Below are positions 34,281 through 41,852 of a stretch of 48,410 nt of DNA, piece by piece. This stretch comes from Pseudodesulfovibrio sp. (lineage in GTDB: Bacteria > Desulfobacterota > Desulfovibrionia > Desulfovibrionales > Desulfovibrionaceae): positions 1 to 48,410 of the forward strand of contig NZ_JAQUWN010000026.1 of the NCBI RefSeq assembly GCF_028692895.1, read 5' to 3'. A program made the position numbers and the translations under genes. Below the pieces are notes generated by a model. The model made no database searches and was not told where the DNA came from. It worked only from the letters and a program-made list of their open reading frames with translations. How positions within the stretch are numbered: position 1 is the stretch's first letter; every line of letters starts with the position of its first letter.

Positions 34281-34424
34281 ATGATTGGTGAACTGCTTTC
34301 CGGGATGGCGCACAGCTCCGGCCCCGGTTTTGTCGGGGTGTCCCTGATCTTCATTTATCTGGCGTGGATTCTCACCATCGGCTGCATCCGCGTGAAGGAA
34401 GCCATGAACGAGGATCACCACTAA
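34281..34424 (+). CDS. Small single-pass membrane protein (47 aa)
   Basis: A 47-codon gene with a strong GAGGAGG ribosome site 5 bases before the ATG. Product: an 18-residue start, one membrane helix (about residues 17-38, GFVGVSLIFIYLAWILTIGC) and a short charged end with NEDHH. It has its own possible promoter (34209-34238) and terminator (34464-34501). Such proteins are often small subunits or regulators of membrane complexes, but the family is not recognised and no partner gene is adjacent. Confidence 0.7.
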   Translation: MIGELLSGMAHSSGPGFVGVSLIFIYLAWILTIGCIRVKEAMNEDHH

Positions 34425-34463
34425 GACGGCAACGCGGAGCCCCGGCCCCGCGTCATGAATTTC

Positions 34464-34501
34464 AAAAAGACCGCCTTCCTTCGGGGAGGGCGGTCTTTTT
34501 T
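34464..34501. terminator. Bidirectional terminator
   Basis: AAAAAGACCGCC pairs with GGCGGTCTTTTT around a TTCCTTCGGGGAG loop region, with T runs on both strands. It ends the 47-aa gene from the left and rmlA from the right. Confidence 0.9.
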
Positions 34502-34550
34502 GTTCGGATAATTTCCCGGCGGGTGTCGCGGCGGGGCCTGCCCGGGCGCC

Positions 34551-35441
34551 TCAGGGCCGGCAGCGGTCGTTCCGGCCTTCGAGCACCACGTCCATCAGGT
34601 ATTGGCCGTAACTGTTCTGGCTCATGGCGCAGGCCAGCTTCTGCAACTGGTCCGCGTTGATGAAGCCCATGCGGTAGGCGATCTCCTCGGGGCTGGAGAT
34701 GACGTAGCCCTGCCGCTCCTGCACCGCGCGCACGAAGCTGGCCGCGCCGTGGAGGGACTCGTGTGTGCCCATGTCCAGCCAGGCGTAGCCCCGGCCCAGG
34801 GTGCGGACTTCCAGGTCGCCCCGTTCGAGGTAGAGCTTGTTGATGTCCGTGATCTCCAGCTCGCCCCGGGCGGAGGGGGCCAGGGATTTGGCCACGGAAA
34901 CCACGTCGTTGTCGTAGAAGTACAGGCCGGTGACCGCGTATTTCGACTTGGGCCTGGCCGGTTTCTCCTCGATGGACAGGGCGCGGTAGGCCGCGTCGAA
35001 CTCCACCACGCCGTAGCGCTCCGGGTCCTTGACAAGGTAGGCGAAGACGATGCCGCCCTTTTGCAGCCTGCCGCAATCCTTGAGGATGGCCCCCAGGCCG
35101 TGGCCGTAGTAGATGTTGTCGCCCAGGACCAGGCTGACCGTGTCGGTCCCGATGAACTCCTCGCCGATGAGGAAGGCCTGGGCCAGCCCCTCGGGCCGGG
35201 GCTGGACCCGGTAGCTCAGGTTCAGGCCGAGCTGCGAGCCGTCGCCCAGCAGCTCCTCGAACCGGGGCAGGTCCCTGGGGGTGGAAATTATCAGGATGTC
35301 CCGGATGTCCGCCAGCATGAGGGTGGACAGGGGATAGTAGATCATGGGCTTGTCGTAGACCGGCAGGAGCTGCTTGCTCACCACCCGGGTCAGGGGGTGG
35401 AGGCGGGTGCCGGAACCGCCCGCCAGAATTATGCCTTTCAT
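34551..35441 (-). CDS. rmlA: Glucose-1-phosphate thymidylyltransferase
   Basis: A 296-residue enzyme typical of RmlA/Rfb[14 protein letters not shown] (residues 6-18), [18 protein letters not shown] and [17 protein letters not shown] and EEKP motifs. It joins dTTP and glucose 1-phosphate to dTDP-glucose, the first step to dTDP-rhamnose and related sugars. ATG 35441 follows GAGGGC; the in-frame stretch further upstream looks noncoding. No rmlB, rmlC or rmlD gene is in the window. Confidence 0.93.
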   Translation of the reverse strand: MKGIILAGGSGTRLHPLTRVVSKQLLPVYDKPMIYYPLSTLMLADIRDILIISTPRDLPRFEELLGDGSQLGLNLSYRVQPRPEGLAQAFLIGEEFIGTDTVSLVLGDNIYYGHGLGAILKDCGRLQKGGIVFAYLVKDPERYGVVEFDAAYRALSIEEKPARPKSKYAVTGLYFYDNDVVSVAKSLAPSARGELEITDINKLYLERGDLEVRTLGRGYAWLDMGTHESLHGAASFVRAVQERQGYVISSPEEIAYRMGFINADQLQKLACAMSQNSYGQYLMDVVLEGRNDRCRP

Positions 35442-35579
35442 CGGGCCCTCGCTGGTCCTGTGATTTACTTCATCGTTGAGTTGGGGTACATCCCAACACC
35501 ATATGGCATCTTGGAAACTATAGGTCCCGGACACGGGAAAAGGCAACCCGATTCAGCAAAACCGGGAGCATCAGACGGC

Positions 35580-36314
35580 ATGAATTATCCCTATTTTCAA
35601 TTTTCCGGCGGCATCTTCGCGGCCCTCCTGTTCATGGTGGCCCTCTTTTTTCTCTTCATCTTCCTGCCGGTGTCCCTGGTCACCGAGGCGTTTTCGCGCC
35701 TGGGCCTGACCCCGGTGCAGGGCTTCCTGGTCTTCATCGCCATCCTGCTCGGGCGCACGGTCAACCTGCCGGTCTACACCAGCGAGCGGCTGATCATGGT
35801 CCCGCGCCGCGGCAGCGTGCAGTTCACCATGGACGAGCACGGCCGCGCCCTGCGGATCGAGGAGGAGCCGGGCAACGAACTGAAGAAGCAGGTGGTGGCG
35901 GTCAACGTGGGCGGCTGCATCCTGCCGGTCCTGCTCAGCGCGACGTTCCTGATCGGGCTGCACGTCTCCGGCCACGCGGCCGGGGTCTACCCTTGGCTCG
36001 CCTTCGCCCTGGCCGCCGTGGCCGCGGGCTGCTACGCCATGTCCCGGCCCGATCCCTTCACCGGACTCCGGGTCCCGCTGGTCATGCCCGCCCTGATGAC
36101 TTTTCTTTCGGTATTCTTTTTCGTGCCCGAGCCGCTCCGGCCGGTCACGGCCTACGTGGCCGGAACCCTGGGCACGCTCATCGGCGGCAACCTGATCCCG
36201 CTGCTCACGCCGCGCCTGCGCTCGCGCATCGGCACCCCGGAAATTTCCATCGGCGGGGCCGGGACCTTCGGCGGCGTCTTTGTGGCGGGCGTCCTGGCCG
36301 TCCTGCTGGCCTGA
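35580..36314 (+). CDS. DUF1614-type membrane protein
   Basis: A 244-residue protein with about 7 hydrophobic helices. GRTVNLPVYTSERLI and VAVNVGGCILPVLLS, and the later GGNLIPLLTPR and GGAGTFGGVFVAG segments fit the DUF1614 family, whose function is unknown. ATG 35580 is the first Met of the fold. It ends 16 bases before the MogA-domain gene and probably shares a transcript with it. It diverges from rmlA. Confidence 0.78.
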   Translation: MNYPYFQFSGGIFAALLFMVALFFLFIFLPVSLVTEAFSRLGLTPVQGFLVFIAILLGRTVNLPVYTSERLIMVPRRGSVQFTMDEHGRALRIEEEPGNELKKQVVAVNVGGCILPVLLSATFLIGLHVSGHAAGVYPWLAFALAAVAAGCYAMSRPDPFTGLRVPLVMPALMTFLSVFFFVPEPLRPVTAYVAGTLGTLIGGNLIPLLTPRLRSRIGTPEISIGGAGTFGGVFVAGVLAVLLA

Positions 36315-36330
36315 TTCCCAAGGAGCGAAC

Positions 36331-37119
36331 ATGACCGTATGCACCATCACCCTGGAACTGGACGGCGCGGCGCCAAAGGGCGGCCGCGCGCACTGCTGCG
36401 CGGCGGGGGGCGAGATTCCGGCCGGTTGGATCGCGGCGGAAGGGCCGCTGCCCGCCCTCAAGGTCGGCGACAGGCTGGCCGGGGAGGGCGCGGAATTCAC
36501 CGTCCTGTCGCTGGGCTGGCTGCCCGGCGGGGGCGCGACGGCCTCCCGGCGGAGCTGCCTGCTGGAGCCGCTGGCCGACGTCGCGCCGGGCCGGTACGCC
36601 TGCGCGGCGGAGCGCAAGGGCTACGCCCTGGCCTGGATCACCCTGAGCGACAAGGGCGCGGCGGGCAAGCGCACGGACGAGTCCGGCCCGCTCATCGGCG
36701 AGATGGCGGCCGGCCGACTGGACCTGCGCCTGGTCCAGGGGTTCATCATCCCGGACGAGCCGTCGCGGCTCAAGGCGCTCCTGGTGGAGCTGGCCCTGGG
36801 CCAGGGGTTCGACCTTGTCATGACCACGGGCGGCACCGGCGTGGGCCCGCGCGACATCACCCCGGAGGCGACCCTGGCGGTCATCGAGAAGCGGCTGCCC
36901 GGCTACGAGCGGGCCATGACCGGGGCCAGCCTGGCCAAGACCCCGCACGGCGCCATCTCCCGGGCCGTGGCCGGGACCTTGGGCGAGGCCCTGATCGTCA
37001 ACATGCCCGGCAGCCCCAAGGCCGTGGCCGAGTGCCTGGAGCCCCTGCTGCCGACCCTGCGCCACACCCTGGAGAAACTGCAGGGCGATCCCTCGGATTG
37101 TGCAATTTTACGTAAATGA
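36331..37119 (+). CDS. MogA/MoaB-type molybdopterin protein with N-terminal extension
   Basis: A 262-residue protein. From about residue 100 it is a MogA/MoaB domain: AWITLSDKGAAGKRTDESGP, then TTGGTGVGPRDITPEAT near 170-186 and NMPGSPKAVAE near 230-240, which bind molybdopterin for adenylation. Free MogA is ~195 residues; here ~100 extra N-terminal residues form a beta-rich, Gly-rich domain I cannot name. It likely acts in molybdenum or tungsten cofactor making, useful for formate dehydrogenases. ATG 36331 has AGGAGC close upstream. Confidence 0.85.
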   Translation: MTVCTITLELDGAAPKGGRAHCCAAGGEIPAGWIAAEGPLPALKVGDRLAGEGAEFTVLSLGWLPGGGATASRRSCLLEPLADVAPGRYACAAERKGYALAWITLSDKGAAGKRTDESGPLIGEMAAGRLDLRLVQGFIIPDEPSRLKALLVELALGQGFDLVMTTGGTGVGPRDITPEATLAVIEKRLPGYERAMTGASLAKTPHGAISRAVAGTLGEALIVNMPGSPKAVAECLEPLLPTLRHTLEKLQGDPSDCAILRK

Positions 37120-37228
37120 TTCGTCGTGTTTAGGCTTGCGGGTTGAACGGAGTCTTGCTATTAGGTTTGATGTGACTTTGTTGCAGGTTCAACAGAAGTG
37201 ATTGAAATATCAGCACAGGATTATATTT

Positions 37229-38617
37229 ATGCGCCTTAAACGGTTTTGGTTTTTGCCCGTGGTCATCGCGGCGATGCTCGTTTTCGGCGGTTTCGCCGTC
37301 GCCCAGGACGCCGACCCCGCTCCCCAGGCCGCGGGCCCCGCAGCCCCCGGCGCGGGCCAGCAGGACATCTCCGGTCCCTTCGACATGGAGCGTTGCGTCA
37401 AGCGGGCCCTGGAGCTCAATCCGAGCATGACCTCCATCCGCGCCCAGTTGCAGGGCAGCAAATTCGGGACCAAGTCCGCCTTCGGCGCGTTTCTGCCTTC
37501 CGCCTCCGCCAACTACGGCTGGACCCACTATGACCGCCAGAACTCGTACAGCAACCACTACAGCGACTGGGCGAGCGGCGTCAGCGTCAGCCAGCCCGTG
37601 TTTCACGGCTTCAGCATCCTGGCCGGTTGGCAGAAGGCGCAACTGACAGAGGAATCCACCGCCGCCTCCCTGGACAACGTCGAGCTGACGCTCATCGGCA
37701 ACGTCCAATCCAATTTCCTGTCCCTGCTCAAGGCCCGCATGGACGTCAAGAGCGCCGAGGACTCCGTGGCCCGCCTGGAATCCCAGCTCAAGGTGATCAC
37801 CGCCTTCTACGACGTCGGTCTGCGGCCCAAGGCCGAAGTGCTCGACGCCGAGGTCGACCTGGCCACGGCCCGCCAGGGGCTGCTCAACGCCCAGAACAAC
37901 GTCTCCATCCAGGAGACGCAGCTCAACACCCTGCTCAACATTCCGGTGGAGACCCAGGTGGACTATGTGGGCGAGCTCAAGGACATCCCTTTTGACCTGA
38001 CCCTCAGGGACTGCCTGACCCGCGCCTACAAGGGGCGGCCCGACCTGGTCATCGGCGTGAAGAGCGTCGAGATCGCCAAGAAGGACGTGACCGGCGCCGA
38101 GAGCACCTTCTATCCCCAGGTCGACGCCGGGTGGGACTACACCAACAAGGGTGTGGACGCCGGACTGGGCAAGGGCGGTTCCGACGGTTACTCCTACCGC
38201 AACAAGGAATACTGGACGGCCGGCGTGAGCGCCTCCATGAGCATTTTCCGGGGCGGCCAGGACTACTACAACCTGAAGCAGTACCAGGAAGTCGTGAAGC
38301 AGGTCGAGGCCGAGTTGGAGAACACCCGCCTCAACGCCGGGTTCGAGGTCAAGCAGGCCCTGCTGAACATCAAGTCGGCCGCCGACAGCATCGACGTGGC
38401 CCGCAAGTCCGTGGAGGCCGCCACCGAGGCCTACCGCATGGCCGTGGCCCGTTACCAGGCCCAGGTCGGCACCAACACCGATGTGCTGAACGCCCAGTCC
38501 CGCCTGACCGAGACCGAGGCCCAGCTTTCGCAGTCCTTGGCCAACTACGGCACCGCCATCTCCACGCTGTACGTCTCCATGGGCGAGAAGAACCTCGGCC
38601 TGAAGGAGGCCAAGTAG
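37229..38617 (+). CDS. TolC-family outer-membrane efflux protein
   Basis: A 462-residue outer-membrane factor. ATG 37229 (AGGA 9 bases before) gives a signal peptide cut near AVAQ (residue ~24). The mature protein has the doubled helical-barrel pattern of TolC: two repeats with long coiled-coil helices, NYGTAISTLYVSMG near the end, and YDVGLRPKAEVLDAEVDLA-type helices between. It forms the exit channel for type I secretion or RND pumps. Inner-membrane partners are not in the window. It runs straight into the small CxxC gene. Confidence 0.9.
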   Translation: MRLKRFWFLPVVIAAMLVFGGFAVAQDADPAPQAAGPAAPGAGQQDISGPFDMERCVKRALELNPSMTSIRAQLQGSKFGTKSAFGAFLPSASANYGWTHYDRQNSYSNHYSDWASGVSVSQPVFHGFSILAGWQKAQLTEESTAASLDNVELTLIGNVQSNFLSLLKARMDVKSAEDSVARLESQLKVITAFYDVGLRPKAEVLDAEVDLATARQGLLNAQNNVSIQETQLNTLLNIPVETQVDYVGELKDIPFDLTLRDCLTRAYKGRPDLVIGVKSVEIAKKDVTGAESTFYPQVDAGWDYTNKGVDAGLGKGGSDGYSYRNKEYWTAGVSASMSIFRGGQDYYNLKQYQEVVKQVEAELENTRLNAGFEVKQALLNIKSAADSIDVARKSVEAATEAYRMAVARYQAQVGTNTDVLNAQSRLTETEAQLSQSLANYGTAISTLYVSMGEKNLGLKEAK

Positions 38618-38622
38618 CCCCC

Positions 38623-38826
38623 ATGTTCGGACGCAAACGGTCCTGGCAGGCCAAGGGTATGGTCTGCGAGAAGTGCGGCCGCGACCTCACCGCCTACCGG
38701 GGCTGCCGCGAAGTGACGTTGCGCTGCCCCTCCTGCGGAAAGGAATACGACCTGCGCAAGTTCGCTGAGGATATGGACGACGATTTCGAGGAGGAGATGG
38801 GGTTTGTGCCCATGGACCGAATCTGA
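38623..38826 (+). CDS. Small double-CxxC zinc-ribbon-like protein (67 aa)
   Basis: A 67-residue protein with CEKC (15-18) and CPSC (35-38), an acidic MDDDFEEE stretch and a C-terminal MDRI. It looks like the small dual-CxxC proteins common in Desulfovibrio, some relatives of which carry selenocysteine, though I recall this only loosely. All four Cys here are ordinary codons. It begins 5 bases after tolC and overlaps the next gene by 23 bases. It may bind zinc or iron or act in thiol chemistry. Confidence 0.72.
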   Translation: MFGRKRSWQAKGMVCEKCGRDLTAYRGCREVTLRCPSCGKEYDLRKFAEDMDDDFEEEMGFVPMDRI

Positions 38827-39754
38827 TTTCGCCGCCGGAAGGCGGCTGGGACGCGCGGCCATCGTCTTCACGTTGGCCGCCGTCTTCTTTTTCGCGCCCC
38901 TGCCGGTCCGCGCCGAGGGCAACGAATGGCGGCCTCTGGTGGAGCGGCTGGTGGACGACGGCTTCGACCGCACCTACGTCCAGTCCCTCTTTGGCCGCAA
39001 GAGCCTCGAATTCGACCCGCAGATCCTGGCGCGCAAGATGAACGTCCTGCTGAACTCGCGGCTCCAGGCCGCGAGCCCGGCCCCCGCGTCCGAACCCCAG
39101 GTCCTGGACCGCTACCTCAATCCCATCCTGCTCGCCGGGGGCTATGCCTACTTCCGCGAGCACGCGGCGGTGCTGGAGCGCATCCGGAAGCAGTACGAGG
39201 TGCGCGGCGAGGTCCTCACCGCGCTCATGTTGGTGGAGACCAAGCTCGGCACCCAGGTGGGCAGCCGCAACGGGCTCTCCATCCTCGCCTCCATGGCCCT
39301 GGCCGGGGATTTCGAGCGCATCCGCCCGTACATTACGAACAAGGATTTGTCGCACGCGGATCAGGAGTGGCTGGTCCAGCGTACGGCCCAGAAGGGCAAC
39401 TGGGCCTATGCGGAGCTCAAGGCGCTCATCACCTACGCCCGGCGCAACGGCCAGGACCCGATGAACATCCCCAGTTCGGTCTACGGGGCCATCGGCCTGT
39501 GCCAGTTCATCCCCTCCAGCGCGCTCCATTACGGCGTGGACGGCACCGGGGACGGCCGGGTGGACCTCTTCGACAACACCGACGCACTCTACAGCATGGC
39601 CAATTTTCTCCGGCAGCACGGCTGGAAGGAAGGGCTTGGCCGCGAGGAGCAGCTCAAGATCATCTTTCGCTACAATCACTCGCAGAGCTACGCCCTGACC
39701 ATCCTGGAAGTGGCGGACAGGATCGACAAGACCAACCGGTTTTTCGGGAACTAG
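38804..39754 (+). CDS. Lytic murein transglycosylase (MltB/SLT_2-like)
   Basis: A 316-residue periplasmic enzyme: TTG 38804 lies 7 bases after GAGGAGGAG and gives a signal peptide (RAAIVFTLAAVFFFAPLPVRA, cut near residue 37). ALMLVETKLGTQVG holds the catalytic Glu, and IGLCQFIPSSALHYGVDG the MltB-type substrate groove. It cuts peptidoglycan, forming 1,6-anhydro ends. The start overlaps the small CxxC gene by 23 bases, suggesting coupled translation. Its stop overlaps that of the convergent glycosyltransferase by four bases. Confidence 0.87.
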   Translation: MCPWTESDFAAGRRLGRAAIVFTLAAVFFFAPLPVRAEGNEWRPLVERLVDDGFDRTYVQSLFGRKSLEFDPQILARKMNVLLNSRLQAASPAPASEPQVLDRYLNPILLAGGYAYFREHAAVLERIRKQYEVRGEVLTALMLVETKLGTQVGSRNGLSILASMALAGDFERIRPYITNKDLSHADQEWLVQRTAQKGNWAYAELKALITYARRNGQDPMNIPSSVYGAIGLCQFIPSSALHYGVDGTGDGRVDLFDNTDALYSMANFLRQHGWKEGLGREEQLKIIFRYNHSQSYALTILEVADRIDKTNRFFGN

Positions 39755-40854
39755 CCGTCGAGCAGACTGCTGTACAGGTTCAGGCTCCGCTTGAGGAATT
39801 CCTCCAGCGTCAGTTGGGACATGATCCGCTTTTGCCGGTCGAGCACCTCGGCCCGGACCTCGGGCTTCGTCACCTCGGCGATGGCGCGGGCCAGCGCGGC
39901 CTCGTCGCCGGGCGCCACTAGGGCGGGCGGGCTGACCAGGTCGGGCATGACGCCCACCGAGGTGGAGACCAGGGGGCGGCCGGCGGCCATGATCTCCAGG
40001 GCGGAGCGGGCGATGGCCTCGGACCAGAGGGAGGCGACCACGCCGACGTCCAGGGCCGAGACGCAGGCGGCCACGTCGTCGCGACGGCCGCTGATGCGGG
40101 TGATGTCGCCCACCTTGGCGGCCTCGATGTCGGCCTCGATTTCCGAGCGGGTCATGGCGGTGTCGAAACCGATGAGGAAGAGGCGGACATTGGCGAGCCC
40201 CTCGGCGCGCAGCCGGGCCACGGCGCGTATCAGCTCCCGGTGCCCCTTGACCCGGTCGAACCGGCCGAGCAGGCCGACCACCAGGTCGTCCGGGCCGAAG
40301 CCGAACTCGGCGCGCACGGCCTCGCGGCCCTCGGGGTCGAAGGCGAAGCGTTCGGTGTCCACGCCGCCTTGGATGAGCCAGACGCCCTTGGGGGGCGTGC
40401 GCATCCGCTTGAGGAAATAGTCGGCCATGAACCGGTTGGTGACCACCACGGCGTCGGCCGCGTTGGCGTGGAGCCAGCGGTTGAAGGCGTCGCAGCGGGG
40501 CGGGCGCTGGTCGCCGCGCGTGCGCACCAGCTTGAAGCGGAAGCCCGCCAGCTTGAGCAGGCCCCACAGGAAGAATCCCTCGCCCCGGTGGCAGTTGACG
40601 ATCTCGGGACGGTGCGCCCGGAGCAGTTGTATGATATGACCGATGGCGCGGGCGAAGCGGACGGGATTGGTGGTGTTCAGGTCCACGGAGACGGTCGTGA
40701 GTCCCAGGGCCTTGGCGGCCCGCTCGGCGTCCGTATCCGCCTGGGTCAGGACCAGGACCTCGTGGCCCGCGTCGGCCAGCAGGCGGCTCAAGGTGATGGC
40801 GTACCAGGCGGTGGCGTTGAACCAACGGACGTTGATGACCTGAAATATTCTCAT
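39751..40854 (-). CDS. Glycosyltransferase family 4 (GT-B)
   Basis: A 367-residue GT-B protein: N-terminal acceptor domain, VGLLGRFDRVKGHRELIRA near 190-210 and the donor-site SEAIARSALEIMAAGRPLV near 285-305, where the family's EX7E motif lies (Glu at the start of SEAIAR, Glu in LEIMA). No signal or membrane helix is clear. It transfers a sugar from a nucleotide donor, probably for a surface glycan or lipopolysaccharide. It is divergent from another glycosyltransferase across a palindrome. Confidence 0.88.
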   Translation of the reverse strand: MRIFQVINVRWFNATAWYAITLSRLLADAGHEVLVLTQADTDAERAAKALGLTTVSVDLNTTNPVRFARAIGHIIQLLRAHRPEIVNCHRGEGFFLWGLLKLAGFRFKLVRTRGDQRPPRCDAFNRWLHANAADAVVVTNRFMADYFLKRMRTPPKGVWLIQGGVDTERFAFDPEGREAVRAEFGFGPDDLVVGLLGRFDRVKGHRELIRAVARLRAEGLANVRLFLIGFDTAMTRSEIEADIEAAKVGDITRISGRRDDVAACVSALDVGVVASLWSEAIARSALEIMAAGRPLVSTSVGVMPDLVSPPALVAPGDEAALARAIAEVTKPEVRAEVLDRQKRIMSQLTLEEFLKRSLNLYSSLLDG

Positions 40855-40875
40855 GACGGCTCCGGTTTCGATATT

Positions 40876-40890
40876 CTGTCAGCATGACAG
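40876..40890. promoter_or_regulatory. Inverted repeat between divergent glycosyltransferase genes
   Basis: CTGTCA-GCA-TGACAG, perfect 6-base arms with a 3-base centre, in the 67-base divergent intergenic. It may be an operator; no known regulator fits with certainty. Confidence 0.4.
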
Positions 40891-40921
40891 GTCGCGGACG
40901 TGAAGGCAAGGTTTAGCATTG

Positions 40922-41782
40922 ATGGATGAGACGCTGATTTCAATTATATTGCCCACCTACAACAGGGCCGCCTTTCTCGGGACCGCCATCGACTCGGTCT
41001 TTGCCCAGACCTGGCCGCACTGGGAGCTTGTGGTGGTGGACGACGGGTCCACCGACGGCACCGGCGAGGTCCTGGCCCGTTACGCCGACCCGCGCGTGAA
41101 GGTGGTCCGCCGGGAGAACGGCGGCGTCTCGGCCGCTCGCAACACCGGCATCGCCAGCGCCTCCGGCCCCGTCCTCGCCCTGCTGGATTCCGACGACGAA
41201 TGGCTGCCGAAGAAGCTGGCCACCCAGTGGGCCTACATGCGCGAGCGCGGCTACGAGATCTGCCAGACCGACGAAATCTGGATTCGGGGCGGCCGCCGCG
41301 TGAACCAGAAGGCCAAGTACGCCAAGCCCGAGGGGTGGTTCTTCCGCGAGTCGCTGGAGATGTGCCTGATCAGCCCGTCGTGCACCATGTTCACCCGAGC
41401 GGCCTGGGAGCGGATCGGTCCGTTCGACGTGCGAATGCCGTCCTGCGAGGACTATGACATGTGGCTGCGGGCTTGCCTGCACTATCCGGTGGGGCTGGTG
41501 GCCGAGCGGCTGACCGTCAAACACGGGGGCAGGCCGGACCAGCTCTCCAACTGCGTGCCCTGCGCGGACGTCCACCGCATCCGCGCCCTGGTGAAAATCC
41601 TGCAATGCGGGAAACTTGACGCCGGGCAGGCCGAAGACGCCCTGGCCGCCCTGGAGCGTAAAGTGCGGATTTATATGCAAGGGTGCGAAAAAAGAGGAAA
41701 AAGTGATGAGGCAAAACAGGTTTGGAACCTGTTTTGCATGGTGCGGGAGGGGAAAGAAGTTCCCCTGAATTCGCTGTGTTAG
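40922..41782 (+). CDS. Glycosyltransferase family 2
   Basis: A 286-residue GT-A enzyme: LPTYNRAAFL near the start, VVVDDGSTDGT near 38-48, LLDSDDEWLP near 87-96 (the DxD-type metal site) and CEDYDMWLR near 178-186 (the catalytic-base region). The C-terminal ~60 residues are charged and helical. ATG 40922 is preceded by an AAGG site; TTG 40919 is directly before it. It likely adds a sugar to a surface glycan, with the divergent GT4 enzyme. Confidence 0.88.
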   Translation: MDETLISIILPTYNRAAFLGTAIDSVFAQTWPHWELVVVDDGSTDGTGEVLARYADPRVKVVRRENGGVSAARNTGIASASGPVLALLDSDDEWLPKKLATQWAYMRERGYEICQTDEIWIRGGRRVNQKAKYAKPEGWFFRESLEMCLISPSCTMFTRAAWERIGPFDVRMPSCEDYDMWLRACLHYPVGLVAERLTVKHGGRPDQLSNCVPCADVHRIRALVKILQCGKLDAGQAEDALAALERKVRIYMQGCEKRGKSDEAKQVWNLFCMVREGKEVPLNSLC

Positions 41783-41852
41783 CTTTGCGCCAGCGGCAAC
41801 GCGTCCGGCCGTTCCCTGAGGATATCGGGAAAGGGCCGGGCAGAGGTGTTTC

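Noticed and set aside
41805..41839. GC-rich inverted repeat before the TPR gene
   Set aside because: No T run follows and it lies just before a start; probably not a terminator.
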